NCBI GenBank assembly: GCA_023664705.1
Contig: JAMPFE010000019.1
Coordinates: 1-44,478 of the forward strand
Origin: Lachnospiraceae bacterium
Lineage (GTDB): Bacteria > Bacillota > Clostridia > Oscillospirales > Ruminococcaceae
Length of the DNA stretch: 44,478 nucleotides
Direction of reading: 5' to 3'
Numbering within the stretch: position 1 is the stretch's first letter; each line of letters begins with the position of its first letter. Shown piece by piece: positions 33,368 to 41,079 of the stretch. The notes under the pieces were generated by a model. The model worked only from the letters and a program-made list of their open reading frames with translations, was not told the DNA's origin and did no database searches. The position numbers and the translations under genes were made by a program.

Positions 33368-34183
33368 TCAAAATCTTTCGCTGTCGATAAATCTCACGGA
33401 CATAAGCGTGTTCTTTTTATCCCAGCGGTTTATTGTGTATTCCATGGTTTTATCGGCAGTCACCTCAAAGCCGAGATCGCCCGTTACCAGCGTAAAGGAC
33501 GGCGGCAGATATTCCACCGTAAGCACGTAAGTGCCGTTGTTTTCCGTCATATCGACAATGCGCGGCGAGTAGTTGAGATAGCGCATATCGCCCGAGCAGG
33601 CGTACACGTGCTTCGCCTCGTCGTAAGCGAACCTCGTATCGCCCACGCCGACGGTGCGGTGCTCGATAGTCACGCCGCTGCCGAAGATCTCCGCGCAGGA
33701 TAGCCCCACGTCGTACTCGGGAATGCTGAGGTTGCCCGTCTCGTCCGTCTTGTACGGCGCGGTGTCCTTGTTTACCAGAATATTCCAGATAGCGATGCTT
33801 ATCTTGGCGGTATTCGAGACCTCCTCGACGTTCTCGAACGGCGCGATGTCGTTCGCCACGACGGGCAGCAAAAACCGCGCGAACTCGTTTTTCAGCGACG
33901 TGTTGTCCATAATATCGCGAATGCCCGCCGAAACGAACCTCGCGGTGGAAACGCAGCCCACGCCCGCCATTATCACCACAAACACCGCCAGCCCGAAGAA
34001 GAACCTGTTTTTCCGCGGGTCGTGCGCTATCTTCACATCGTCGTCGGGCTGCGAGCCCAGCTCGGCGATGTCGCCCTCGATATCGGGCTCCTCCTCGGGG
34101 GAGCCGAAAAGCTCGTTGATAACGTCCTCGTTATGCTTCTCACGGGGAGTTACGTTTTTTTCCTTTTTGTTCTTTTTCGCCAT
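33368..34183 (-). CDS. Single-helix membrane protein, function unknown
   Basis: A 271-residue protein with a cytoplasmic charged N-terminus of about 60 residues (MAKKNKKEKN, then an acidic stretch), one hydrophobic helix (FFFGLAVFVVIMAGVGCVS, about 61-80) and an extracytoplasmic domain of about 190 residues that I do not recognise. The start at ATG 34183 is supported by AGGAG six bases upstream and gives MAKKNKK; it lies 2 bases after the proA stop. It precedes the foldase-like lipoprotein gene, so the two may be functionally linked at the cell surface (inference). Confidence 0.72.
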   Translation of the reverse strand: MAKKNKKEKNVTPREKHNEDVINELFGSPEEEPDIEGDIAELGSQPDDDVKIAHDPRKNRFFFGLAVFVVIMAGVGCVSTARFVSAGIRDIMDNTSLKNEFARFLLPVVANDIAPFENVEEVSNTAKISIAIWNILVNKDTAPYKTDETGNLSIPEYDVGLSCAEIFGSGVTIEHRTVGVGDTRFAYDEAKHVYACSGDMRYLNYSPRIVDMTENNGTYVLTVEYLPPSFTLVTGDLGFEVTADKTMEYTINRWDKKNTLMSVRFIDSERF

Positions 34184-34185
34184 TT

Positions 34186-35430
34186 TCAACTCCTGATCTG
34201 CCCGCTGCCGTCTATCAGATACTTATACGAGGTCAGCGCCGCAAGCCCCATGGGACCCCGCGCGTGGAGCTTCTGCGTGGAGATGCCTATCTCCGCGCCC
34301 AGCCCGAACTCAAAGCCGTCCGTAAACCTCGTCGAGGCGTTCACGTACACCGCCGCCGCGTCCACGCGCCTCTGAAATTTCCGCGCGTTCTCCAGCGATT
34401 TGGTGACAATGCACTCGCTGTGCCCCGTGCCGAACCTGTTGATGTGCTCTATCGCCTCGTCGACGGAGCTCACGACCCTCGACGACAGCCTGTAATCAAG
34501 GAACTCCGTCCCGTAATCGTCCTCGTCGGCGATTTTCTCCACCTTTATGCACTCGGCAGTCCTCTCGTCGCCGATGACCGCGACCTTCCCGTTCCACCGC
34601 TCGTCCAGCCTTTTAAAGAACTCCCCGGCAACATTTTCGTGCACCAGAATACTCTCGATAGCGTTGCAGACGGACGGGCGCTGCGTTTTCGCGTTGTCGA
34701 CGATATCCACCGCCATATCGAGGTCGGCGCTTTCGTCAACAAAAACGTGGCAGTTGCCCTCGCCCGTCTGGATAACGGGCACGGTCGCGTTCTCGACGAC
34801 CGTGTGAATGAGCCGCCCGCCGCCCCTCGGGATAAGCAGGTCGACGTATTTATTGAGCCGCATGAGCGCGGTCGCGCTCTCGTGGCTCGTGTCCTCGACG
34901 AGCTGCACGCAGTCCTCGGGCAGCCCGCATTCCGCGAGCGCCCCCCGCATAAGCCCGACGAGGAACTTGTTGGTGTTTATCGCGTCCGAGCCGCCGCGCA
35001 GAATGACGGCGTTGCCCGCCTTAAAGCAGAGCGCCGCCGCGTCCACGGTAACGTTCGGGCGGCTCTCGAAAATGATCCCGATAACGCCCATAGGCACGCG
35101 CTTTTGCGTCACGCAGAGCCCGTTCGGCAGCTCTTTTCCGCCCATGACCTCCCCCACGGGGTCGGGCAGCGCCGCGACCTGCTCCACGCCCTCCGCCATG
35201 CTCTCGACGCGCTTTTCGTTCAGCGTCAGGCGGTCGAGCATTATCTCCCGCACGCCGTTTTTGCGCGCGTTCTCCACGTCGACCTTGTTCACATTGACTA
35301 TCTCCGCGGAACTCCCGCGCAGCCTCTTCGCGATCTCGAGCAGCGCGCGGTTCTTCGCGCCCGTCCCACAGTCCGCGAGCGTCGGCGCAGCCTTTTTCGC
35401 AGCAATGCCGAGCATTTCTATATATTCCAT
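34186..35430 (-). CDS. proA: Glutamate-5-semialdehyde dehydrogenase
   Basis: A 414-residue ProA, which reduces glutamyl-5-phosphate to glutamate-5-semialdehyde with NADPH, the second step of proline synthesis. The catalytic Cys is in QRPSVCNAIES. Other family features are GVIGIIFESRPNVT, ILRGGSDAINTN and the C-terminal ASTRFTDGFEFGLGAEIGIST (in part) with HARGPMGL. It starts about 10 bases after the end of proB on the minus strand, as expected for a proBA operon. Length is normal for the family. Confidence 0.97.
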   Translation of the reverse strand: MEYIEMLGIAAKKAAPTLADCGTGAKNRALLEIAKRLRGSSAEIVNVNKVDVENARKNGVREIMLDRLTLNEKRVESMAEGVEQVAALPDPVGEVMGGKELPNGLCVTQKRVPMGVIGIIFESRPNVTVDAAALCFKAGNAVILRGGSDAINTNKFLVGLMRGALAECGLPEDCVQLVEDTSHESATALMRLNKYVDLLIPRGGGRLIHTVVENATVPVIQTGEGNCHVFVDESADLDMAVDIVDNAKTQRPSVCNAIESILVHENVAGEFFKRLDERWNGKVAVIGDERTAECIKVEKIADEDDYGTEFLDYRLSSRVVSSVDEAIEHINRFGTGHSECIVTKSLENARKFQRRVDAAAVYVNASTRFTDGFEFGLGAEIGISTQKLHARGPMGLAALTSYKYLIDGSGQIRS

Positions 35431-35440
35431 AATTTCCCTC

Positions 35441-36235
35441 TCAATCTTTCAATGCCTTAAACCACGTGCAGACCGCGTCGCCGCTCTCAAACAGCTTATA
35501 GAGCGCCTTGGGGTCCTTGTTTCCGATAATGACGGTATCGATGCCCGCCTCGGTAGCGATCTTCGCCGCCTCTATCTTCGTGAGCATGCCGCCCGTGCCG
35601 ACCGCCGAGCCCGTACCCCGAGCCATCGTGATGACCTCGGTGGTTATCGCGTCGACCTCGCGGACGAGCTTGGTTCCCTCCTCGGAGGGGTCGCCGTCGT
35701 ACAGCCCGTCAACGTCGGTCAGCATAACGAGCAGATCCGCTCCGCAAAGCGCCGCGACGGTCGCCGAGAGCGTGTCGTTCTCGTCGAAATCGAGGTGCTC
35801 GATAGACACAACGTCGTTCGCGTTGATTATCGGCATGACCCCCAGCTCGAACAGCTTGTTAAACGTGTTGATGACGTTCGTGCGGCGGGTCTCGTTGCTG
35901 ATGACGTCGCGCGTCAGCAGCAGCTGCGCCACGTTGTGGTTGTACTGCCCGAACGCGTCCGAGTAGAATTTCATCAGCTCCGACTGCCCGATAGCCGCGC
36001 AAGCCTGCTTGGACGGGATGTCGCGGGGCTTTCCGCGGAAGCCGCCCTTCGCCGCGCCGACGCACTGCGCGCCGCTCGACACGAAAACGATCTCCCTGCC
36101 CGAGTTTTTCAGGTCCGCAAGCACCTCGACAAGCGCGCGGCTCTTGCGTATGTTCAGACTGCCCGTCTCGGGGTACGCGAGAGTGCTGCTCCCGACCTTC
36201 ACCACGACGCGCTTTTTATCCGCAAAACACTGCAT
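35441..36235 (-). CDS. proB: Glutamate 5-kinase (short form without PUA domain)
   Basis: A 264-residue amino-acid kinase that phosphorylates glutamate, the first and feedback-controlled step of proline synthesis. It begins VVVKVGSSTLAYPE, and contains FVSSGAQCVGA, INANDVVSI, DENDTLSATVAALCGADLL (in part) and GTGGMLTKIEAAKIA. The C-terminal PUA domain of the E. coli enzyme is absent, as in many Clostridia. The ATG at 36235 with AGAGGAA upstream is preferred; the frame continues upstream without stop into the inverted-repeat element, but that extension is not protein-like. Transcription should start about 210 bases upstream, beyond the element. Confidence 0.95.
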   Translation of the reverse strand: MQCFADKKRVVVKVGSSTLAYPETGSLNIRKSRALVEVLADLKNSGREIVFVSSGAQCVGAAKGGFRGKPRDIPSKQACAAIGQSELMKFYSDAFGQYNHNVAQLLLTRDVISNETRRTNVINTFNKLFELGVMPIINANDVVSIEHLDFDENDTLSATVAALCGADLLVMLTDVDGLYDGDPSEEGTKLVREVDAITTEVITMARGTGSAVGTGGMLTKIEAAKIATEAGIDTVIIGNKDPKALYKLFESGDAVCTWFKALKD

Positions 36236-36302
36236 AATTAAATTCCTCTGTTTTATACATAATATAACGCCGATTCGGTTCAGTTGACAGTTGACAATGT
36301 AC

Positions 36303-36417
36303 AGTTGACAGTTAATGTATGGCTGCGGACGGTCGCGTTTATAGCGGCGCGGACAACGAGCGCTTTGCCGAAACGCTGCAAACGTCATCACCTGCATTTC
36401 TACCTTAACTGTCAACT
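36303..36417 (-). mobile_element. 115-bp inverted-repeat (MITE-like) element, copy B
   Basis: Same length and opposite orientation to copy A at 21425-21539, with about 9 differences in 115 bases (roughly 92% identity, counted by eye). The ends AGTTGACAGTTAATGTA and TACCTTAACTGTCAACT are inverted with one mismatch, and heptad sequence flanks both sides (36281-36302 and 36418-36438). It lies between the proB promoter and the proB start, so it must be transcribed as part of the 5' leader and could fold into a long hairpin there. Confidence 0.85.
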
Positions 36418-36454
36418 GTCAATTGTACACTGTCAATTTTTCACATTACATTAT

Positions 36455-36483
36455 ATTATAACAAATTCTCGCGAAAATTTCAA
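36455..36483 (-). promoter_or_regulatory. Sigma-A promoter of proBA
   Basis: On the minus strand TTGAAA (36483-36478) and TATAAT (36460-36455) are separated by 17 bases. The predicted leader of about 210 bases contains the inverted-repeat element copy B. Confidence 0.82.
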
Positions 36484-36576
36484 CACATAAAAGCAAAATA
36501 TCACCAAATTTTTATTAAGCCGATATATTTTCCCCCCTCGCTTCAATAATTTTATGAAAAATAGATAAAAAACCCC

Positions 36577-36605
36577 TTGATTTTCGCGGTCAATTGTGTT
36601 ATAAT
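36577..36605 (+). promoter_or_regulatory. Sigma-A promoter of the gene at 36639
   Basis: TTGATT at 36577-36582 and TATAAT at 36600-36605 with a 17-base spacer. The start codon follows 33 bases later. Confidence 0.85.
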
Positions 36606-36638
36606 ATTGTGAGAAATTTTATATGGGAGTGGAAATAT

Positions 36639-37154
36639 TTGGATAATATCTGCGAACAGCTTGTCGCCAAAAACCGCACGGGCGCCGATACGGCAAAAAT
36701 GGCGGGAATAATAATCGGGTCGATATTGCTCGCGTCCGTGTGCATGTTCTTCGCCATGCTGGGTCTCACGTTTCTGATAGTCATCGCCGTCGGCATTCTC
36801 GCGCTCGGCATATGGCTGCTCAGCGGCGTAAACGTCGAGTACGAGTACATCATCACCAACAACGAAATGGACATCGACAAAATAATCGGCAGGCGCAAGC
36901 GCAAGCGCATGATAACCGTCGACATCTCCAAGGCGACCGATTTCGGAAGTCTGCCCTCGGAGAAGGAGATCGACGCGGACGCGACCGTCCACGCCACAAG
37001 CGGCACACAGAAGGACGCGCATTACCTGTTGGTCGAGCACGACAGCTACGGAACGGTAAAGGTGATTTTCAACCCCAACGAAAGAACGAGGGAGGCAATC
37101 GCGCACGAGCTGCCGCACGCTCTTCGCGCGAGATTAAAAAACGATGGCAAGTAA
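36639..37154 (+). CDS. Small membrane protein with two helices (DUF6106-like)
   Basis: A 171-residue protein starting at TTG 36639, with GGGAGTGG six bases upstream. After a short N-terminus (MDNICEQLVAKNRTGAD) come two adjacent hydrophobic segments (MAGIIIGSILLASVCMFF and GLTFLIVIAVGILALGIWLL). A cytoplasmic domain follows with VEYEYIITNNEMDIDKIIGRRKRKR, a pattern I associate with the uncharacterised clostridial DUF6106 family (from memory, not searched). An alternative ATG at 36594 lies ahead of the transcription start predicted from the promoter and is rejected. Its 3' end overlaps the AcpS-like gene by 11 bases. Confidence 0.72.
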   Translation: MDNICEQLVAKNRTGADTAKMAGIIIGSILLASVCMFFAMLGLTFLIVIAVGILALGIWLLSGVNVEYEYIITNNEMDIDKIIGRRKRKRMITVDISKATDFGSLPSEKEIDADATVHATSGTQKDAHYLLVEHDSYGTVKVIFNPNERTREAIAHELPHALRARLKNDGK

Positions 37155-37521
37155 TATTTATGTACGCACGGGAACGGCGATAATCGAAATTTCCAGAATA
37201 AGGAAAAGCTGCAAAAACAAGCGCTTTCTGTCAAACTATTTTTCCGCGGACGAAATAAGGTTTTTCGTCTCGCACAAGCTCTCCACGGCGCTTATCGCGG
37301 AGAATTACTGCGTTAAAATAGCCGTCGCGAAAGCGATAGGCACGGGCATGCGCGTGATCCGCGCGCAGGACATCACGGTGCTGCGCGACAGGCTCGGAAG
37401 CCCGTTCGTCATCGCCGAGGGCTACCTCAAGCTGCTCGAGGAGCGCGAGGGGTACGTGTTCAACGTCTCGGTCGACCACTGCCGCAAGTACGCCACGGCG
37501 AGCGTTATCGTCAACAAATAA
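37144..37521 (+). CDS. AcpS-like protein lacking the metal-binding residues
   Basis: A 125-residue homologue of holo-[acyl-carrier-protein] synthase, which transfers 4'-phosphopantetheine from CoA to apo-ACP. The fold markers align end to end: GTAIIEISRI (family GTDIVEISRI), NYCVKIAVAKAIGTGMR (family RFAxKEAxAKALGTGI), ITVLRDRLGSPFV and NVSVDHCRKYATASVIV. The two acidic residues that bind Mg and CoA in AcpS are both changed: the Asp of GTD is Ala12 and the Glu of KEA is Ile59. The bases (gcg; aaa ata gcc) are unambiguous in the given sequence. It is therefore probably not an active synthase and may be a structural or regulatory pseudoenzyme. It overlaps the small membrane protein gene and precedes the GTPase-NYN fusion. 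Confidence 0.8.
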   Translation: MASNIYVRTGTAIIEISRIRKSCKNKRFLSNYFSADEIRFFVSHKLSTALIAENYCVKIAVAKAIGTGMRVIRAQDITVLRDRLGSPFVIAEGYLKLLEEREGYVFNVSVDHCRKYATASVIVNK

Positions 37522-37523
37522 AA

Positions 37524-37545
37524 AATGCCGCCGCAAGGCGGCATT
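37524..37545 (+). other. GNRA-capped stem-loop without U-tract
   Basis: AATGCCGCC, a GCAA tetraloop and GGCGGCATT form a perfect 9-bp stem right after the AcpS-like stop. On the plus strand it is followed by heptad repeat sequence and not by T residues; on the minus strand a T run follows. The array may have been inserted between the stem and an original T-tract (inference). Confidence 0.55.
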
Positions 37546-37580
37546 AACTGTCAACTGTACACTGTACACTGTCAACTGTC
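37545..37580 (+). repeat. TGTCAAC/TGTACAC heptad array in the fusion-gene leader
   Basis: Tandem 7-mers AACTGTC, AACTGTA, CACTGTA, CACTGTC and AACTGTC lie between the hairpin after the AcpS-like gene and the GGGGGTGAT ribosome binding site of the GTPase-NYN gene. Confidence 0.88.
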
Positions 37581-37595
37581 GTCGGGGGTGATTTC

Positions 37596-40112
37596 TTGAA
37601 ACGCTTGGTAGTCTGCATGGCGGCGCACGTCGACGCGGGCAAAACGACGCTGTCCGAGGCGCTGCTGTACCGCGCGGGCGCGATACGGCGGCTCGGGCGG
37701 GTCGACAACGGCGACGCGTTCCTCGACGGCGACCCCCAAGAGCGCTCGCGCGGCATCACAATTTTCTCAAAACAGGCGATTTTGAGAATTAACGACACGG
37801 AAATGACCCTGCTCGACACCCCCGGGCACGTCGATTTCTCCGCCGAGACCGAGCGCGCGTTCACCGTGCCCGACTGCGCGGTGCTCGTCATCAGCGGCAC
37901 GGACGGCGTTCAGAGCCACACCCGCACGCTCTGGGAGCTGCTTCGGCGGTTCGGCATCCCGACGTTCGTTTTCGTCAACAAAATGGATATTTCGCACAAA
38001 TCAAACGCTGAAATTTTGTTGGAATTGCACAAGCTCGACAAGCGCTTCGCCGACTTCTCCGAGAACGCGGAGGAGCTCTGCGCGGAGCTCGACGAGGACT
38101 GCATGAACGCGCTGCTGGAGCGCGGCGAAGTGCCGTCGGAGCTCATCGCGCGGGCAATTTCCGCTCGGAACGTGTTCCCCGTGCTGTTCGGATCCGCGCT
38201 GAAATCCGAGGGCATAGACGGGCTGTTGGAGCTGCTCGAGCGGTATGCCGAGCCGCGGGAGCGGCATGAGGACTTCGCTGCATTAGTGTACAAAATCACG
38301 AGCGACGAAAACGGCGTGCGCCTCACGCACATGAAAATCAACGGCGGGGAGCTGAAAAACCGCGCCGTTATCGGAAAAAACGGCGAAAAAGTCACGCAGA
38401 TACGCCTGTACAACGGCGCGAAATTCACCGCCGTCGACCGCGCCGAACCGGGGCAGCTCGTCGCCGTAACGGGGCTCTCGGAGACGTTCGCGGGGCAGGC
38501 GCTCGGCGCGCAGAAAACCGCCGCCGCGCCGCTCATAGAGCCGGTTCTCGGCTATCGCGTCGAGCTCCCGCCCGAGACGGATGTTCAGGTCGTGCTGCCG
38601 AAACTGAAAAAGCTCGAGGACGAGGACCCCCAGCTGCGATTTTCATGGTCGGAGCAGCTCCGTGAAATTCACGTCTCGGTCATGGGCGAGGTGCAGCTTG
38701 AGGTGCTCCAAAACGTGATAGCGGAGCGGTTCGGGCTGTCCGTGACGTTCGGCCGGGGCAGCGTCGCCTACCGCGAAACGGTCGCCGAAAAGGTCGAGGG
38801 CGTCGGGCACTACGAGCCGCTGCGGCACTACGCCGAGGTTCACGTGCTCATCGAGCCGCTGCCGCGCGGGAGCGGCGTGGTGTTCGCGCGCGACTGCCGG
38901 GACCTCGACGAGAACTGGCAGCGGTTAGCACTCTCTAACCTCCGCGAACGGTGTCACATAGGCGTTTTAACGGGCTCGCCGCTGACCGACGTGAAAATAA
39001 CGCTCGCGGCGGGGCGCGCGCACCTCAAGCACACCGAGGGCGGCGATTTCCGTCAAGCCGCTTGGCGAGCCGTTCGGCAGGGCTTGGCAAGCGCAAAATC
39101 TGTGCTGCTCGAGCCGTTCTGCCGCTTCACCTTGGAGATACCCGTCGGCAGCGTCGGGCGCGCAATGACCGATTTGCAGCAAATGGGCGCGGAATTCGCT
39201 CAACCAAGCGGTTCGGGGGAGCTCTCGGTCATCGAGGGGCGCTGTCCCGTCTCGGAAATGCGCGGCTACCAAAAGGATGTAATCGGTTACACACGCGGCA
39301 CGGGACGGCTCTCGACGATTTTCGACGGCTACTACCCTTGTCATAATGCACAAGAAGTTATCGAAAAAATTGGCTATAATTTCGAGAACGATGTTGAAAA
39401 CTCCGCCGACAGCGTGTTCTGCTCGCACGGCGCGGGCTACCTCGTCAAGTGGAACGACGTGCCCTCGAAAATGCACATTCCGAGCGTATTATGTGAAAAA
39501 TCTCCCCAACCGATAACGCAATTGGAAATAAATTCCTACAAGCAGCGCCTCGCGACGGACAAGGAGCTCATGGAAATTTTCGAGCGCACCTACGGCAAAA
39601 TAAAGCGCGAAAACCGCACTGCAATTCGCCGCGACAAGCTTGCCGAGAAGCCGACCAAGCTCCCCCCGCCCAAGCGCGGATCCGAATTTCTGCTCGTGGA
39701 CGGCTACAACATCATCTTCTCGTGGGACGAGCTGGCAAAAATTGCCAAAGACGACCTCGACCTCGCGCGCTCGCGCCTCATCAACATCATGTGCAACTAT
39801 CAGGGCTTCAAAAACTGCAATCTGATACTGGTTTTCGACGCCTACAAGGTCAAAAGCGACCGCGAAGTGGAAAAATTCGGAAACGTCTCGGTCGTGTACA
39901 CTCGCGAAGCCGAAACCGCCGACATGTACATCGAAAAGACCGCGCAGCGGCTCAGCGCCGACAATCGCGTTCGTGTAGCCACCTCCGACGGCACCGAGCA
40001 GCTCATAATCCTCGGCGCGGGCGCGACGCGCGTCTCGGCTCGCGAGTTCAAGCTCGAGGTCGACGAGGTAGAGCTCGCCATCCGCGAAATTTTGGATAAA
40101 ATGCACAAATAA
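37596..40112 (+). CDS. EF-G/TetM-type GTPase fused to YacP/Rae1-type NYN nuclease
   Basis: An 838-residue two-part protein. Residues 1 to about 645 are a translational GTPase of the TetM/EF-G class: G1 AAHVDAGKTT (9-18), switch I region ERSRGITI (49-56), G3 DTPGHVDF (74-81), G4 NKMD (128-131), then domains II to V (for example HVSVMGEVQLEVL and CPVSEMRGYQKDVIGYTRG). After a basic linker, residues about 696-835 form a YacP-like NYN domain: LLVDGYNII (Asp702), LVFDAYKVKSD (Asp748), REAETADMYIEK (Glu773, Asp776) and VATSDGTEQ (Asp798). B. subtilis YacP is Rae1, which cuts mRNA in the ribosomal A site, and TetM-type factors bind near that site. The start is TTG 37596 after GGGGGTGAT. trmO follows after 21 bases. 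Tetracycline resistance should not be inferred. Confidence 0.9.
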   Translation: MKRLVVCMAAHVDAGKTTLSEALLYRAGAIRRLGRVDNGDAFLDGDPQERSRGITIFSKQAILRINDTEMTLLDTPGHVDFSAETERAFTVPDCAVLVISGTDGVQSHTRTLWELLRRFGIPTFVFVNKMDISHKSNAEILLELHKLDKRFADFSENAEELCAELDEDCMNALLERGEVPSELIARAISARNVFPVLFGSALKSEGIDGLLELLERYAEPRERHEDFAALVYKITSDENGVRLTHMKINGGELKNRAVIGKNGEKVTQIRLYNGAKFTAVDRAEPGQLVAVTGLSETFAGQALGAQKTAAAPLIEPVLGYRVELPPETDVQVVLPKLKKLEDEDPQLRFSWSEQLREIHVSVMGEVQLEVLQNVIAERFGLSVTFGRGSVAYRETVAEKVEGVGHYEPLRHYAEVHVLIEPLPRGSGVVFARDCRDLDENWQRLALSNLRERCHIGVLTGSPLTDVKITLAAGRAHLKHTEGGDFRQAAWRAVRQGLASAKSVLLEPFCRFTLEIPVGSVGRAMTDLQQMGAEFAQPSGSGELSVIEGRCPVSEMRGYQKDVIGYTRGTGRLSTIFDGYYPCHNAQEVIEKIGYNFENDVENSADSVFCSHGAGYLVKWNDVPSKMHIPSVLCEKSPQPITQLEINSYKQRLATDKELMEIFERTYGKIKRENRTAIRRDKLAEKPTKLPPPKRGSEFLLVDGYNIIFSWDELAKIAKDDLDLARSRLINIMCNYQGFKNCNLILVFDAYKVKSDREVEKFGNVSVVYTREAETADMYIEKTAQRLSADNRVRVATSDGTEQLIILGAGATRVSAREFKLEVDEVELAIREILDKMHK

Positions 40113-40133
40113 TTCCCAAATAAGGAGCGAAAT

Positions 40134-40790
40134 ATGGAAATAGTGCCGATAGCGTTCATCAAAAACGATTACAAGGAAAAGTTCGGCATACCGCGCCAGA
40201 GCGGTCTCGTCAGCCTGCGTTCACAAATCGTCCTCGAGCCGAACTTCCGCGACGAAAACGCCCTCCGCGGCGTCGAAGATTTTACACACATCTGGCTCAT
40301 CTGGGGTTTTTCGGCAGCGCAAACGGACGGTTTCTCGCCGACGGTGCGCCCCCCGAGGCTCGGCGGCAACGTCCGCAAGGGCGTTTTCGCGACGCGCTCG
40401 CCGTTCCGACCGAACTCACTGGGACTGAGCGCGGTGCGCCTCGTGAGCGTAAGCGGCTTCACGCTCACGGTCGAGGGCGCGGATCTGATGAGCGGCACGC
40501 CGATCTACGACATCAAGCCGTACCTGCCCTACGCCGACAGCCTCCCCGGCGCGTCCAACGGCTGGGCGCTGTCGGAGCGCGGCGGGCTGCTGTCGGTCGA
40601 GTTCCCCGAGGAGCTGCTGGAAAAAATTCCCAGCGAAAAGCGCCGCGGGCTGCTCGAAACGCTCGCCCAAGACCCGCGCCCGCAGTACCAGAGCGCCCCC
40701 GAGCGCCTTTACACAATGGCTTTCGGGGAATTTCAGGTCTCATTCAAGATAATGAACAATGCTCTCACCGTCACCGATGTACGCAAATAA
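40134..40790 (+). CDS. trmO: tRNA (t6A37) N6-methyltransferase TrmO family
   Basis: A 218-residue TrmO (formerly TsaA/YaeB) protein, a SAM-dependent enzyme with a beta-barrel fold that methylates threonylcarbamoyl-A37 in threonine tRNAs. The family motifs are FGIPRQSGL, FTHIWLIWGF, RPPRLGGN, KGVFATRSPFRPNSLGLS and DIKPYLPYADS. The C-terminal extension with RPQYQSAPERLYTMAFGEFQV (in part) is common. AAGGAG precedes the ATG. It follows the GTPase-NYN fusion with a 21-base gap and likely shares its transcript, which makes a decoding-related unit. Confidence 0.92.
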   Translation: MEIVPIAFIKNDYKEKFGIPRQSGLVSLRSQIVLEPNFRDENALRGVEDFTHIWLIWGFSAAQTDGFSPTVRPPRLGGNVRKGVFATRSPFRPNSLGLSAVRLVSVSGFTLTVEGADLMSGTPIYDIKPYLPYADSLPGASNGWALSERGGLLSVEFPEELLEKIPSEKRRGLLETLAQDPRPQYQSAPERLYTMAFGEFQVSFKIMNNALTVTDVRK

Positions 40791-40974
40791 TTCACAAAAC
40801 GACCGAAAATGAGAAATTACTCGCGGCTGTAATTTCACTTTTTCGCCACCCGTCTATTATATCTCATCTTCAACTGCAATTTACTGCAATTTTTCGGCAG
40901 CCCAAAACAGTTAGCACACCTATTTCCAAATTTTAACTTTATTTTACATTATTTCCAATTATTTACAGCACAAA

Positions 40975-41043
40975 ACTGCAAATAAACGCAAATTACTGCA
41001 AAACGGCTGCAAAAAACTGCACGAGAGCTGCAAAAAACTGCAA
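40975..41043 (+). repeat. Helically phased ACTGCAA-type repeat array
   Basis: Copies of (A/G)CTGCAA or close variants begin at 40975, 40985 (AACGCAA), 40995, 41006, 41016, 41027 and 41037, so the spacing is 10, 10, 11, 10, 11 and 10 bases. Two further copies at 40873 and 40883 are also 10 apart. The last part is a 21-bp tandem repeat (41006-41026 and 41027-41047), identical at its first 16 positions. The A-tracts are in phase with the DNA helix, predicting curvature. Confidence 0.8.
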
Positions 41044-41046
41044 GAT

Positions 41047-41079
41047 AAGGGACAAATTCGTGTTGATTTGTCCCTTTTT
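41047..41079 (+). terminator. Rho-independent terminator of the trmO transcript
   Basis: AAGGGACAAAT (41047-41057) and ATTTGTCCCTT (41066-41076) form a perfect 11-bp stem with an 8-base loop, followed by T residues to 41079. Confidence 0.9.

Larger units (their letters stand above)
36236..36638. other. Divergent intergenic region, proB / small membrane protein
   Basis: This 403-bp spacer holds, from left to right, the proB ribosome binding site, heptad sequence, the 115-bp element copy B, more heptad sequence, the proB promoter (minus strand) and the promoter of the plus-strand gene at 36639. I see no additional coding sequence in it. Confidence 0.8.

Noticed and set aside
36236..36415. Upstream extension of proB through the inverted-repeat element
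   Set aside because: The extra 60 codons encode repeat-derived sequence shared with copy A. The ATG at 36235 has a good ribosome binding site and gives the typical ProB start.
37596..39530. Tetracycline-resistance call for the TetM-like GTPase
   Set aside because: Only family-level similarity can be seen; the NYN fusion and chromosomal setting with trmO suggest a housekeeping or stress role.
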